Shown: piece after piece, positions 24,833-33,394 of the stretch
Position numbering within the stretch: position 1 is the stretch's first letter
Layout: the number at the start of each line of letters is the position of its first letter
DNA from: Haloterrigena gelatinilytica
GTDB taxonomy: Archaea > Halobacteriota > Halobacteria > Halobacteriales > Natrialbaceae
Direction: 5' to 3'
Assembly: GCF_013342145.1 (NCBI RefSeq)
Contig: NZ_JABUQZ010000001.1
Span: 310,001 to 374,000, forward strand
DNA: 64,000 nucleotides
Notes under the pieces: model-generated
Databases searched by the model: none
What the model was told of the DNA's origin: nothing
Seen by the model: the letters and a program-made list of their open reading frames with translations, nothing else
Translations under genes and position numbers: made by a program

Positions 24833-25094
24833 TATAGTCCTTCGCTTCGGACGTCTCGTCGCGACTCCACTATCGGTTCGATCGCGAGCGGACCCCGTCG
24901 CCCGACGGAGCGATATCGAGCAGCGACCGCCGAGAGGACGGCCGAGGGGACGACGCCGAATAAGCAGGAACCGAGCACCGCCGAGTTCGCGTCCTCACGT
25001 GCCGCTCGAGGAGTCCGGGAACGAACCGAGTCGGCGTTCGACGGAAAGATCAGAAGTGTTAAACCGACGTACCCCTGATATCGAGGTGAACACA
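24833..25094. other. Gap between the SDR promoter and the 5S rRNA gene
   Basis: No protein gene is supported. The right end carries GTGTTAAAC (about 25056-25064), which could be a TATA-like element for the 5S transcript, but this is weak. Confidence 0.35.
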
Positions 25095-25133
25095 CCGACG
25101 CAGGCGTTATCGCGGTTCGATTCCGCGGGTCGG
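25095..25133 (+). ncRNA. tRNA-like processing element before 5S rRNA
   Basis: The segment can fold as an acceptor-like stem (CCGAC at 25095-25099 with GTCGG at 25129-25133) stacked on a perfect T-arm: CGCGG at 25111-25115, loop TTCGATT at 25116-25122 and CCGCG at 25123-25127. There is no D-arm or anticodon arm, so it is not a tRNA. In Haloferax volcanii, tRNase Z is known to make the 5' end of 5S rRNA by cutting after such an element; the 5S gene starts 2 bases downstream here. Confidence 0.72.
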
Positions 25134-25135
25134 AA

Positions 25136-25257
25136 TTACGGCGGCCACAGCGGCGGGGTTCCACCCGTACCCATCCCGAACACGGACGTTAAGCCCGCCT
25201 GCGTTTCGGCGAGTACTGGAGTGCGCGAGCCTCTGGGAGACCCGATTCGCCGCCACC
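25136..25257 (+). rRNA. rrf: 5S ribosomal RNA, stand-alone copy
   Basis: About 122 bases match the haloarchaeal 5S pattern. The 5' strand has GGCGGCCACAGCGG, then CCGTACCCATCCCGAACACG, then AGTACTGGAGTGCGCGAGCC, and the 3' strand CGCCGCCACC pairs with the 5' end. No 23S or 16S sequence precedes it in this window, so it is not part of an rRNA operon here. Ends were set by comparison with remembered haloarchaeal 5S molecules and may be off by 1-3 bases. Confidence 0.93.
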
Positions 25258-25453
25258 CACTCATACTCCATTTCCACCGATAACTAGATTCGCATAGCCG
25301 GTTGGCCGTCGCTCGTGGCCAGTGCCTTCCCGTTCCCCGTCGTTCGGCCCGAGAGACGGTGCGTTCGAACCGCATCGCGGTTCTGAGACCGTCGCTGAAG
25401 GAGATCGGAGCCGCCCGAAGCGGACTCGGACCGCAGTCTCGAGCGGCGACGCG

Positions 25454-26347
25454 CTAGCGGTCGTCGTTGAGCGGTTCCAGCGGTGTGATATGCAGTCCGT
25501 GTTCACTGGTCGTCACCGCCGCTTCGATCTCGAAGACGTCGGCGAGGAGCCGTTCGGTGATCACCTCCTCGGGCGGTCCCCGGGCGTACATCGTTCCATC
25601 CTTCAGCGCGACGATGTTGTCGGCGTACCGCGCCGCCTGGCCGATGTCGTGAAGGACGAGCACGACGGTCATCCGGCTCTCGTCGCGGAGCGTCTCCACG
25701 ATCTGCATCACCGCTAACTGGTGGTGCGGGTCGAGGAACGTCGTCGGCTCGTCCAGTAGCAACACGTCCGTGTCCTGGGCGATCGCCATCGCGATCCAGA
25801 CGAGTTGCTTCTGGCCGCCGCTCAGGCTGTCGACGTCGCGCTCGCGGAGGTGTTCGATGCCCGCGAGCTCGATGGCCTCGTCGACGGCTTCCCGGTCCTC
25901 GTCCGACGGCGATTCGAAAAACCCCGTGTAGGGGTAGCGCCCGCGCTCGATGAGGTCCTCGACCGAGATACCGGAAGGGACGACGTTCTCCTGGGAGAGC
26001 AGTCCGACCTTGCGCGCGAACTCCTTCGATCCGAACTCGTCGATGGACCGCCCGTCGAGGAAGACGGTTCCCTCGTCAGGCGAGATCTTGTCTGCCAGCC
26101 CCTTCAGGAGCGTGCTCTTCCCGCTCCCGTTCGGACCGATGAGTGCGGTCACTTCGTCCGGAGGGACGGCGATCGACTCGCCGTCGATGACGGGGTCGTC
26201 AAGCCCGGGGTAGCCGAGGACGAGGTCCGTCGCCCTGAAATCGGCCGCTTCCGTGTCCGATGCGGCTCGCGTGGCGTCAGTAACGGCTGACTCGGTGGCT
26301 CCGTCGACAGACTCCCGCTCGACCTGCGGCGGTTCTCCCTTCGTCAT
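25454..26347 (-). CDS. Iron/siderophore ABC transporter ATP-binding protein
   Basis: A 297-residue ABC ATPase of the FecE/FepC/BtuD group. It has Walker A GPNGSGKSTLLKGL, Q-loop LLSQENVVPSG, signature LSGGQKQLVWIAMA, Walker B VLLLDEPTTFLD and the switch histidine in VLVLHDIGQAARYA. An unusual, acidic N-terminal extension of about 40 residues precedes the core. It is the last gene of a binding protein-permease-ATPase operon on the minus strand; its ATG overlaps the permease TGA by one base, so translation is coupled. It powers import of ferric siderophore, heme or cobalamin-like ligands. Confidence 0.93.
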   Translation of the reverse strand: MTKGEPPQVERESVDGATESAVTDATRAASDTEAADFRATDLVLGYPGLDDPVIDGESIAVPPDEVTALIGPNGSGKSTLLKGLADKISPDEGTVFLDGRSIDEFGSKEFARKVGLLSQENVVPSGISVEDLIERGRYPYTGFFESPSDEDREAVDEAIELAGIEHLRERDVDSLSGGQKQLVWIAMAIAQDTDVLLLDEPTTFLDPHHQLAVMQIVETLRDESRMTVVLVLHDIGQAARYADNIVALKDGTMYARGPPEEVITERLLADVFEIEAAVTTSEHGLHITPLEPLNDDR

Positions 26348-27459
26348 CAGACTTCACCCAAGTTCTCTTTCTTCCGCATCAGGTAGAGGAAGTACGGACC
26401 GCCGACGATGCCGGTGATGACGCCCACCGGCAGCTGGACGGGGCTCAGGGCGAGCCGGGCGCCGACGTCCGCGCTGACCAACAGCGCCGGTCCGAGGAAC
26501 AGACAGCCCGTGAGCAGCGGCTTCGAGTCGCTACCGAGGATGTTGCGGACCATGTGCGGGACGATGAGCCCGACGAACCCGATGAGGCCCGCGACGGCGA
26601 TGGCTGCGGCCGTCGAGAGGACGCCGATACCGGCGATAGCGAACCGCACTTTCTCGACGGGCATCCCCAGCGAATCCGCCCGGTCTTCGCCCAGTAACAG
26701 GACGTCCAGCTCCTGCGTGACGGCGAACGCGAGCACCATCGAGAGCACCGTGAACGGGAGCGCGATGCGCACTTCCTGCCAACCGGCGTTCATGAGCGTC
26801 CCGGAGAGCCACGCCTGCGCGGCCATCGCGATGCCGAGGTCGTCGATGAAGAAGAAGAGCGCACGTTGGACGGATCCGAAGACGGTCCCGACCACGACGC
26901 CCGCCAACACCAACCGGACCGGACTGGTGCCGTTCTTCCACGCGATGGCGTATACGAGTAGGAACGCGAGCCCGCCGCCCAGTGCCGCGAATACCGGCAG
27001 GAACGGCATGAGGTCGTAGAACGCCGTCAGCGTGAGGAGCACGACCAGGCCGGCCCCGTCGCTGACGCCGAGGATGTACGGGCTGGCGAGTTCGTTGCGC
27101 GTGACGATCTGGAACAGCGCGCCCGCGACCGCGAGGTTCGCGCCGACGAGGACGCCGACGAGAATGCGGGGCAGGCGGAGGTTCCACACGACGATCTGCC
27201 GGGGGGACAGCCACTCCGGGACCTCCGCGCCGAGGAGCGCCCACCGCCAGACGTCGAGGCTGAACAGCATCTCCGCGTCGAAGACCGTCCGCCACGCTTC
27301 GCCCAGCGTCAGCGGGTACGAGCCGAAGCTCACCTGCAGTATCGTCGATCCGAGCAGGACGGCGAGGCTGCCGACGACGAGCACCGCGAGCTTCGACGTG
27401 GCGTATCGGTCACTGGCCTCCGCGCGTAGCTTCGCGAGTCGGTCGAATACCTGTACCAT
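26347..27459 (-). CDS. Iron/siderophore ABC transporter permease (FecCD family)
   Basis: A 370-residue integral membrane protein with about 8-10 helices. Family markers are NLRLPRILVGVLVGANLAVAGALFQ near the start and the C-terminal GLIGFVGLIVPHMVRNILG coupling region. It begins at ATG 27459 (MVQVFDRLAKLRAEA), 5 bases after the binding-protein stop; the frame is open further upstream only as antisense of the binding protein gene. It pairs with the downstream ATPase as a BtuCD/FhuBC-type importer. Confidence 0.93.
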   Translation of the reverse strand: MVQVFDRLAKLRAEASDRYATSKLAVLVVGSLAVLLGSTILQVSFGSYPLTLGEAWRTVFDAEMLFSLDVWRWALLGAEVPEWLSPRQIVVWNLRLPRILVGVLVGANLAVAGALFQIVTRNELASPYILGVSDGAGLVVLLTLTAFYDLMPFLPVFAALGGGLAFLLVYAIAWKNGTSPVRLVLAGVVVGTVFGSVQRALFFFIDDLGIAMAAQAWLSGTLMNAGWQEVRIALPFTVLSMVLAFAVTQELDVLLLGEDRADSLGMPVEKVRFAIAGIGVLSTAAAIAVAGLIGFVGLIVPHMVRNILGSDSKPLLTGCLFLGPALLVSADVGARLALSPVQLPVGVITGIVGGPYFLYLMRKKENLGEV

Positions 27460-27463
27460 CTCG

Positions 27464-28615
27464 CTAGAAGTTCCCGTTGATGATGTCGCTGACCTCTTGG
27501 CGGTCGAACAGCTGTTCGTCCTCGGGAACGTCGCGGACGGGGCCCGGCCACTCGCCGAAGCGGTCCGGCCAGACCTGTTTGGCGATCGCCTCCGTGGCGA
27601 AGAGGTCGACGATCGGACCCATGTACTGCCCGCCGGACCGGATGACGTTCCCTTCCTGAACGGCGGTGAGCTCCTGCCCGTTCGCATCGTTCTCGAACGG
27701 TTCGACGATCTGGTCAACGAAGTCCTCGTGCGTGTCGGACGTCAGCGAGCCGACGACGCAGATGTAGTCGGGATCGTGCTCGAGCAGTTCCTCGTACCCG
27801 ACACTGCCCCCGCTCGGGATCTCCGCGTCGTAGCCGTCTTCGAGGCCGAGCCGATAGAGCGGCTTGGTCTGGTTGTGGTACTGGTGGAGGGGCGAGGGGA
27901 AGAACTGCCCGGACGTCGGGTCGACGCCGCGCCACAGCGCGACGACCGAGGGGCGTTCGTCTTCGGGCGGCAGTTCGGACTCGATGTTCGACATGAACTC
28001 CTCGTGCAGCGACGCCCATTCCTGATAGCGCTCCTGGCGCTGGAAGACCGTCGCGATCTTCTCGAAGACGTCGTAGAGTTCGTAGTACGTGTCCTGTTCG
28101 TTTCCGAACGGATGGGTCGGTCCGAACCGGATCCCCGACGCGAGGAACGGGCCGGTCGCGTCTTCGATTTCCTGGATGTCGGAGTCGTCCCAGTCGGTGA
28201 ACCGTCCCAGGCCCCGGGGGTCGATGAGGTTCACGTCCGGATTAGCGGCGTAGAAGTTCTCCTTATCGTAGCCGGACTCGGAACCGGTCGCGAGCGCGTC
28301 GATCTCGTCCTCGTTGAACGTGACGTCGGGGAGGATGTCGTACATCTTCCGCGGCGCCCGCGCCATGTCCGTCGCCGCCACCGGCTGCTTGCCGAGGGCC
28401 ATCCCGATGTCCAGATACACGCTCGGGATCACCGAGTACGTCTGCGGGACTTCTTCGAAGGTGAACTCGCCGTGAGGCGCGATCTCGACGGTGTAGGGTT
28501 CGACGTCCTCCGCCGAACTGTCGGACTCGTCGTCGCCGCCACCCCCCGTACAGCCGGCGAGCGCGGTTGCGATCAATCCCGTACCTCCTGCGAGCAGTTG
28601 TCGTCGTCCTACCAT
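27464..28615 (-). CDS. Iron/siderophore ABC transporter substrate-binding lipoprotein
   Basis: A 383-residue exported binding protein. It opens MVGRRQLLAGGTGLIATALAGC: a twin-arginine-like start, hydrophobic core and lipobox LAGC with the anchor cysteine at 22, followed by a Gly/Asp-rich linker. The remainder has the FecB/FhuD-type two-lobe pattern with a long connecting helix; segments such as AANPDVNLIDP and LLEHDPDYICVV are characteristic. It is the first gene of the operon and its ATG lies 4 bases from the GTTTAGG-type operator, so it is probably iron-repressed. Confidence 0.9.
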   Translation of the reverse strand: MVGRRQLLAGGTGLIATALAGCTGGGGDDESDSSAEDVEPYTVEIAPHGEFTFEEVPQTYSVIPSVYLDIGMALGKQPVAATDMARAPRKMYDILPDVTFNEDEIDALATGSESGYDKENFYAANPDVNLIDPRGLGRFTDWDDSDIQEIEDATGPFLASGIRFGPTHPFGNEQDTYYELYDVFEKIATVFQRQERYQEWASLHEEFMSNIESELPPEDERPSVVALWRGVDPTSGQFFPSPLHQYHNQTKPLYRLGLEDGYDAEIPSGGSVGYEELLEHDPDYICVVGSLTSDTHEDFVDQIVEPFENDANGQELTAVQEGNVIRSGGQYMGPIVDLFATEAIAKQVWPDRFGEWPGPVRDVPEDEQLFDRQEVSDIINGNF

Positions 28616-28618
28616 ATA

Positions 28619-28637
28619 GTTTAGGCAGCCCTAAAAC
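28619..28637. promoter_or_regulatory. Candidate iron box before the siderophore operon
   Basis: GTTTAGGCAGCCCTAAAAC is an inverted repeat directly before the binding-protein ATG at 28615. The arms GTTTAGG and CCTAAAAC with a 4-base centre are identical to the element at 29946-29964. The TTAGG/CCTAA core resembles DtxR/IdeR-type iron-regulator boxes. The regulator itself is not identified. Confidence 0.7.
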
Positions 28638-29023
28638 ATCTTAGTGATTCCCTCTGTGACGTGTAACACGCCGTGTACACTATATCGAAGCGTGTTCGGA
28701 GCGGGCGACGGCGGATCGACACCGCGGCGGCGCTCGGAACCGAATCGGTGCCCTCCTCGATACCGTATCCGTGATCACCGATATCACTGCTCCGAGCGTG
28801 TCTCACCTGGGAGAGGAGGACGGGAGACTCGATTCGCTACTCGTCGTTCGCTCGTCGCCGTTCGGACGGCGCTCGAGAACGGCCCCGCGATGGTCGATCG
28901 TCGGTCCCCTCTCACGACGGGGATCGGTCGATCCGAAAAGTGGCCGTAGACGCGGGACGCGGCCGTCGACGTCGGTACTGACGGAGAAATCGATCCGGAT
29001 CGGGGGAGAGCTCCCGCTCTCGA
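28638..29023. other. Gap between the siderophore operon promoter and the regulator stop
   Basis: No gene is supported in this roughly 390-base stretch. Near the regulator stop there is a short inverted repeat GGGAGAGCTCCC at about 29003-29014, which could fold after transcription of the regulator gene. Confidence 0.4.
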
Positions 29024-29920
29024 TCACTCGACGCCGACGGTTCGGGCCGGCGAGTCGACCGGATCAGCGTCGCGCAGCCGCTGCTCGAGCGGGGCGGCCG
29101 CGGCGCGCTTCTCGCGGAACAGGTCCCGCGCCCAGTCGACGACCGCGGGATGCGTACAGCGGAGCACGTCGAAGCCGCCGTTGTCCGGGGTCACGGCGGA
29201 GAGGAAGACCGTCTCGTCGACAAGGTCGACGTTACAGGGGACCGTCTCGTCGATGCTGTAGTAGACCGACTGGTCCGTGCGACGCTCGATCTCCCGCCAC
29301 CGGTCGACGAGTTCCGGGTTCTCGAGCGCGACGGCGCTCGCGTTCCGATCGAAGACGACCTCGGCGTCCGGCCGGTCGCCGGCGGCCAGCGTCTCGCCGT
29401 AGGTGTACATCGGGAGGCTCGTAAAGGAGTCGACGACGGCCCGGACGGTCGTCGCGCGGCCGACGGCGTCGGCCACGACGCGCATCCCGGCCAGCGGATC
29501 GGCGCTGTCGGCGGCGACGAGTTCGGCCTCGGCGAGACAGCGGAGTTCGAAGGCGAACCACTCGGTCGGCAGGGAGTCGACGACATCGGGATACTGCTGC
29601 CCGACGGTGATCGTCTCGAGGAGGCGGTCGAACTGCTCGTAGACGTCCCGGCCCGTGTTCGTGATCGCGTAGCCGCCGTCGGCGTGGTCCCGGTCGACCC
29701 AGCCGCGCTCGCCCAGATCCCCCAGAATCCGGCTCAGCGTTACTCGAGTGACGTCGGTCCCCGCCATCAACTCTTCGCGCGTGCGTCGGTCGTCCGCGAG
29801 CAACTCGAGGACGCGAACGCGGTGCTCCGACCGCGCGAGAAACGCCGCGCTCTCGATGGCGTCGCTCGTCGCGTTCGTCCCCCCTCCTGACGGTCTGTCC
29901 GTCGATACGTTCTCGCTCAT
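29024..29920 (-). CDS. Winged-helix transcriptional regulator with FilR1-type domain
   Basis: A 298-residue regulator. The N-terminal winged helix (about 25-95) reads RVRVLELLADDRRTREELMAG then VTRVTLSRILGDLGERGWV. The C-terminal two thirds resemble the FilR1 middle/DUF1724-like ligand domain (TVRAVVDSFTSLPMYTYG, DAEVVFDRNA, DETVFLSAVTPDNGGFDVL). Such haloarchaeal proteins are mostly uncharacterised; related FilR1 controls methanogen physiology. It sits upstream of the siderophore operon on the same strand, with the same operator before its own start, so it is either a co-regulated partner or the regulator. ATG 29920 chosen; GTG 29929 is possible. Confidence 0.8.
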   Translation of the reverse strand: MSENVSTDRPSGGGTNATSDAIESAAFLARSEHRVRVLELLADDRRTREELMAGTDVTRVTLSRILGDLGERGWVDRDHADGGYAITNTGRDVYEQFDRLLETITVGQQYPDVVDSLPTEWFAFELRCLAEAELVAADSADPLAGMRVVADAVGRATTVRAVVDSFTSLPMYTYGETLAAGDRPDAEVVFDRNASAVALENPELVDRWREIERRTDQSVYYSIDETVPCNVDLVDETVFLSAVTPDNGGFDVLRCTHPAVVDWARDLFREKRAAAAPLEQRLRDADPVDSPARTVGVE

Positions 29921-29945
29921 TGTCGGCACCTGTTACCATCATCTT

Positions 29946-29964
29946 GTTTAGGCCCACCTAAAAC
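29946..29964. promoter_or_regulatory. Second candidate iron box, before the winged-helix regulator
   Basis: GTTTAGGCCCACCTAAAAC matches the arms of the siderophore-operon element exactly and differs only in the 4-base centre. It lies 26-44 bases upstream of the regulator ATG at 29920, where a TATA element would be expected. Confidence 0.7.
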
Positions 29965-30128
29965 CTGTCGTCTAGTGAAGCGATCGAGCCGTCCCCGTTC
30001 CGACATCTCTATCGGAGAGTACGCATCCAGAATACCGGCCGTACAGCGTCGTCGCAGCTACGACCGAATTCGAACGGTTTTCCGGTGACACGGTGGCGAC
30101 TTATTCGGTTATCAGACTCTCGTACAAC

Positions 30129-30143
30129 CCAACCAATGGTTGG
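30129..30143. promoter_or_regulatory. Perfect 15-bp palindrome upstream of a membrane-protein gene
   Basis: CCAACCAATGGTTGG has 7-bp arms around a central base and lies 33-47 bases before the ATG at 30176. This is about where a TATA box or an operator overlapping it would be. No second copy was noticed in the window. Confidence 0.45.
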
Positions 30144-30175
30144 TTTGATTACACTCGCGTTCGTACCCGTCATAT

Positions 30176-30709
30176 ATGGGTGAGAATAACACCCACGACC
30201 TCGACGGCGTCGGCGTCTGGGGTGGCGGCTTCACCGGCGGACTGGTCGGCGGCATCGCCATGGGGCTGGTCCTCCACCTCGGCGCGGGCCAGATCGAACT
30301 GCTCGGCGCGCTGATCGCCGGTCCCGAAACGGCGGTCGGCGTCGGCTGGACGGTCCACATGATCTTGAGCGTCCTGTTCGGGCTGACGTTCGCCGCCCTC
30401 GCCTCGCGGCGAACGGTCCAGGACCTGGTGGACTCGTTTAGCGACTACCTCGTCGTCGGACTGGTGTTCGGGGCCCTCCTCGGACTCTTCGCCGGCGGGT
30501 TCCTGTTCCCGCTGGCGATGCAGCAGGCGGGCGTCGCGGCGTTGCCGCTGCCGTTCCTCCCCGTTCCGGGCGTCGCGGGGGAACTGGTCAGCGCGCTCCT
30601 GTTCGCGATCGGCCACCTGGTCTACGGACTGGTCCTCGGTGCCGTGTTCGCGACGGTCAACGGCATCGTTCCAGGCGGCGTCAGCGAGCGCGTCCCGCTC
30701 GAGCGGTGA
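30176..30709 (+). CDS. Hypothetical four- to five-helix membrane protein
   Basis: A 177-residue protein. After a short polar head with two glycine-rich turns (GVWGGGFTGGLVGGIAMG), hydrophobic segments lie at about 18-38, 55-75, 92-116, 125-140 and 145-166. It ends in a basic/acidic tail. It has no signalling domain or catalytic motif. Haloarchaeal homologues of this style are sometimes mislabelled histidine kinase because of fused relatives; nothing here supports that. Function unknown. Confidence 0.75.
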   Translation: MGENNTHDLDGVGVWGGGFTGGLVGGIAMGLVLHLGAGQIELLGALIAGPETAVGVGWTVHMILSVLFGLTFAALASRRTVQDLVDSFSDYLVVGLVFGALLGLFAGGFLFPLAMQQAGVAALPLPFLPVPGVAGELVSALLFAIGHLVYGLVLGAVFATVNGIVPGGVSERVPLER

Positions 30710-30824
30710 TCGATCCCCGAACCCTCCTCGTTTTTCGACGCGGCGTGGCCTCGTAGTTCGAAGCCCTTATACTCGAGAGTTCGGAAGATAGGGTAGACTC
30801 GCTGGGTCGCGGGCGCCAGCGGGC

Positions 30825-30850
30825 ACCTGTACGGCACCGCCGCCACAGGT
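30825..30850 (+). promoter_or_regulatory. Leader hairpin upstream of L15e
   Basis: ACCTGT (30825-30830) can pair with ACAGGT (30845-30850) in the roughly 140-base stretch between a TATA-like CCTTATACT (about 30759-30770) and the L15e start. A GGTGATT element just before the ATG at 30917 looks like a Shine-Dalgarno, which would fit a leadered mRNA. An autoregulatory role is speculation. Confidence 0.3.
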
Positions 30851-30916
30851 CGGGATGTGATCCGCGGGGACGGACCCCGGTCGGGATTGAACCAGGAAAC
30901 GCCCGCGGTGATTACG

Positions 30917-31507
30917 ATGGCAGAAAGCTTCTACTCCCACATCAAGGACGCATGGAAGGACCCCGACGACGGCAAGCTCGGGGAACTGCAGTGGCAGCGA
31001 AAGCAGGAATGGCGCGACCAGGGCGCAATCGAGCGCATCGAACGCCCGACGCGACTGGACAAGGCGCGCGAACTCGGCTACAAGGCCAAGCAGGGCATTA
31101 TCGTGGTCCGCGTTGCGGTCCGCAAGGGGACGGCCCGGAAGGAACGCTTCACGGCCGGTCGCCGTACCAAGCGCCAGGGTGTCAACCGCATCGGGCGGCG
31201 CAAGAACATCCAGCGCATCGGCGAAGAGCGCGTCTCCCGAAAGTACCCCAACCTGCGGGTGCTCAACAGCTACTGGGTCGGCGAAGACGGCAGCCAGAAG
31301 TGGTTCGAAGCGATCCTCGTTGATCCGAACCACCCGGCGATCGAGAACGACGACGATCTCAACTGGATCTGCGACGACGACCACACGAACCGCGCGTTCC
31401 GCGGTCTCACCAACGCCGGGAAGTCCAACCGCGGCCTCAACAACCGCGGCAAGGGCGCCGAGAAGGTCCGTCCGTCCAACAACGGCGGACAGGGTCGCGC
31501 GAAGTAA
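30917..31507 (+). CDS. rpl15e: 50S ribosomal protein L15e
   Basis: A 196-residue archaeal/eukaryotic-type ribosomal protein. The opening MAESFYSHIKDAWKDP, the RNA-binding TRLDKARELGYKAKQGIIVVRVAVRKG and SRKYPNLRVLNSYWVGEDGSQKWFE are all classic L15e. The C-terminal basic tail (RGLTNAGKSNRGLNNRGKG) is also conserved. ATG 30917 is preceded by a GGTGATT Shine-Dalgarno-like sequence. It is a stand-alone gene here. Confidence 0.97.
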   Translation: MAESFYSHIKDAWKDPDDGKLGELQWQRKQEWRDQGAIERIERPTRLDKARELGYKAKQGIIVVRVAVRKGTARKERFTAGRRTKRQGVNRIGRRKNIQRIGEERVSRKYPNLRVLNSYWVGEDGSQKWFEAILVDPNHPAIENDDDLNWICDDDHTNRAFRGLTNAGKSNRGLNNRGKGAEKVRPSNNGGQGRAK

Positions 31508-31618
31508 CGACCGGTCGGTTTCGACGATCCGAACCTCGATTTTTCTGCGACTCGCCTCGCGAGCGACGGCCACGCGAATCGACGAGCGACTGCGTCCCCG
31601 CCTATCGACACCGCCGTC

Positions 31619-33157
31619 TCACCGCTGAGCGCCGCTCGGCGCGACGTCTATTTCGTCGCCCGTCGCGAACTCGCCCGCTTCGGCGCGTTCGACGGCCGCC
31701 TGAACGTCGACGTATCCCGCTCCGACGGACTCCGCGGTGTACGATTCGTGTCGCCGCTCGTCGGCGGTCGCCTCGAGCGTCGCGAGCACGTCCATCGGGG
31801 CGGGCGCGTCGCCGTTGCGCTCGATGGCGGCGTCGTAGACTAAGGCCGCACAACCGGCGGTGACGGGACAGGACATGCTGGTCCCGGACGCGGGCCCGTA
31901 GTAGCGTTCGTCGTCCGGTTGAAGCACGTTAATGAGGTCGAACCGATCGAGCGTACTCATTACGGCGTCACCTTTGGCGACGACGCCGTTGCGGTAGATC
32001 CCCAGCGGGCCGTCGATCTCGTCCGCGGGGACGCCGTCGTGAAACGCGGCGAGGTTCTCGTAGGCCGCCGCGCGGTCGTAATTGTCCTCGTCGTACGAGC
32101 CGTCCTGCGGGCGACCGCGCGACGAGAAGTCCGCGACCGCTCCCTCGGCGTCGGTCGCTCCGACCCCCAGAACGTGCGGCGCCTTCGCGTGCTGGTTCAG
32201 CGTTCCCGTATCGGGGCCGTCGTTACCCGCCGCGAAGACCGAGAGGATCCCCTCTTCGTGAGCGTGCCACGTCGCGACGTTGAGGGGATCGTCGGGGAGG
32301 AAGGGACGGCCGACCTGCCCCGAGCCGTACGAGTTCGAGACGATCTGAATATCGTGATCGCCCGCCCGCTGTCGGCGGATCAGATCGTCGTACGCGGCGA
32401 CGGTGAACGCGATCGCCGGACCCGCGCTCGTCGAGTACATCGTCAGATCGACGTCGGGGGCCATTCCCGCGTACTCGCCGTCGCTCTCCGACCCGGTTCC
32501 GCCGATGCTTCCCGCACAGTGAGTGCCGTGGCCGTTTAGGTCCGTATCGGCGGTGTCGACGTCGTGCCACCAGAGGGGTTCGTCTTGAATTCCCGGAATC
32601 CCTACGTACTGATAGTTCGCCTCGAGGTTCGGCCGCAAATCGGGGTGTCCGCCGCCGATTCCCGAATCGATGACCGCGACGTGGACGTTCTCGCCGGTGT
32701 ATGGCGTCTCGAGACCCGCACCGGCCTGCACGGCGTCCGCGTTCGTGTCCTCGCGGGCGTCGTCGTTGTGGAACTCCAGTTCGTAGTTCGAAGAGACGTA
32801 CCGCACCGGCTCCCAGTCGGCGACGGTCTCGACCAGCGACCCCGGGAGTTTGGCGTAGCCGACGGGGAGGGTGTCGAAGCCGATCGCGAACTCGACGTCG
32901 AGTTCCTCGAGGCGAACGACGTGCTCGGTGTCCTCGAAGACGATCACGACCTCCTGGAGGGCGTCGCTCTCGGGATCGAGCGCGTCGTCGACGAAGGCGC
33001 CGCCGGCCTCGAATACGCCCTCGAGCGCCTCGCCGACGGACTCGCCGTCGAAGGCCGCGCCGGTTCCGGAGAACGCGACCGAACCGGCGATACCGGTGCC
33101 GACGCTCCTGAGTACCGTCCGCCGAGTCGCTCGCTCCGTGGAATTGTCCTCAGTCAT
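31619..33157 (-). CDS. Secreted subtilisin-like serine protease (S8)
   Basis: A 512-residue protease. The N-terminal Tat signal is TRRTVLRSVGTGIAGSVAFSG. A propeptide-like region (about 40-140, I9-inhibitor style) precedes the catalytic domain. The triad is D in HVAVIDSGIGGGHPDL (about 163), H in LNGHGTHCAGSIGG (about 212) and S in GTSMSCPVTAG (about 433); the oxyanion asparagine is in FAAGNDGPDTG. It is very acidic, as expected for a halolysin-type enzyme acting outside the cell in high salt. It lacks the long C-terminal extension of some halolysins. Upstream of the ATG (33180-33230) is a strongly AT-rich promoter region. Confidence 0.93.
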   Translation of the reverse strand: MTEDNSTERATRRTVLRSVGTGIAGSVAFSGTGAAFDGESVGEALEGVFEAGGAFVDDALDPESDALQEVVIVFEDTEHVVRLEELDVEFAIGFDTLPVGYAKLPGSLVETVADWEPVRYVSSNYELEFHNDDAREDTNADAVQAGAGLETPYTGENVHVAVIDSGIGGGHPDLRPNLEANYQYVGIPGIQDEPLWWHDVDTADTDLNGHGTHCAGSIGGTGSESDGEYAGMAPDVDLTMYSTSAGPAIAFTVAAYDDLIRRQRAGDHDIQIVSNSYGSGQVGRPFLPDDPLNVATWHAHEEGILSVFAAGNDGPDTGTLNQHAKAPHVLGVGATDAEGAVADFSSRGRPQDGSYDEDNYDRAAAYENLAAFHDGVPADEIDGPLGIYRNGVVAKGDAVMSTLDRFDLINVLQPDDERYYGPASGTSMSCPVTAGCAALVYDAAIERNGDAPAPMDVLATLEATADERRHESYTAESVGAGYVDVQAAVERAEAGEFATGDEIDVAPSGAQR

Positions 33158-33394
33158 TGTCTTTCACGAATGCCTGAAGCATCTATTATCCAAGTAATAT
33201 AATAGGTAATAAAAAGATATTGGAAACCCAACCTTACGGGAGCTCCGAGCACGTCGATGAGTCGCCGGCGGTAGTCGGTTCGGACGGTCCGAGAGCGTCC
33301 GGCGATCGGCGCGGAGCGCGATGGCCGCCTCGAGCGCCGCGGAGCGTGCGATAGCCGACTCGAGCACTAAGTGGCCGTCCGTCGTACCGCCCGT

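Noticed and set aside
25063-25135. Full tRNA gene ending in the T-arm before 5S rRNA
   Set aside because: A perfect T-arm and a possible acceptor pairing are present, but no D-arm or anticodon arm can be folded. The shorter acceptor/T-arm element explains it better.
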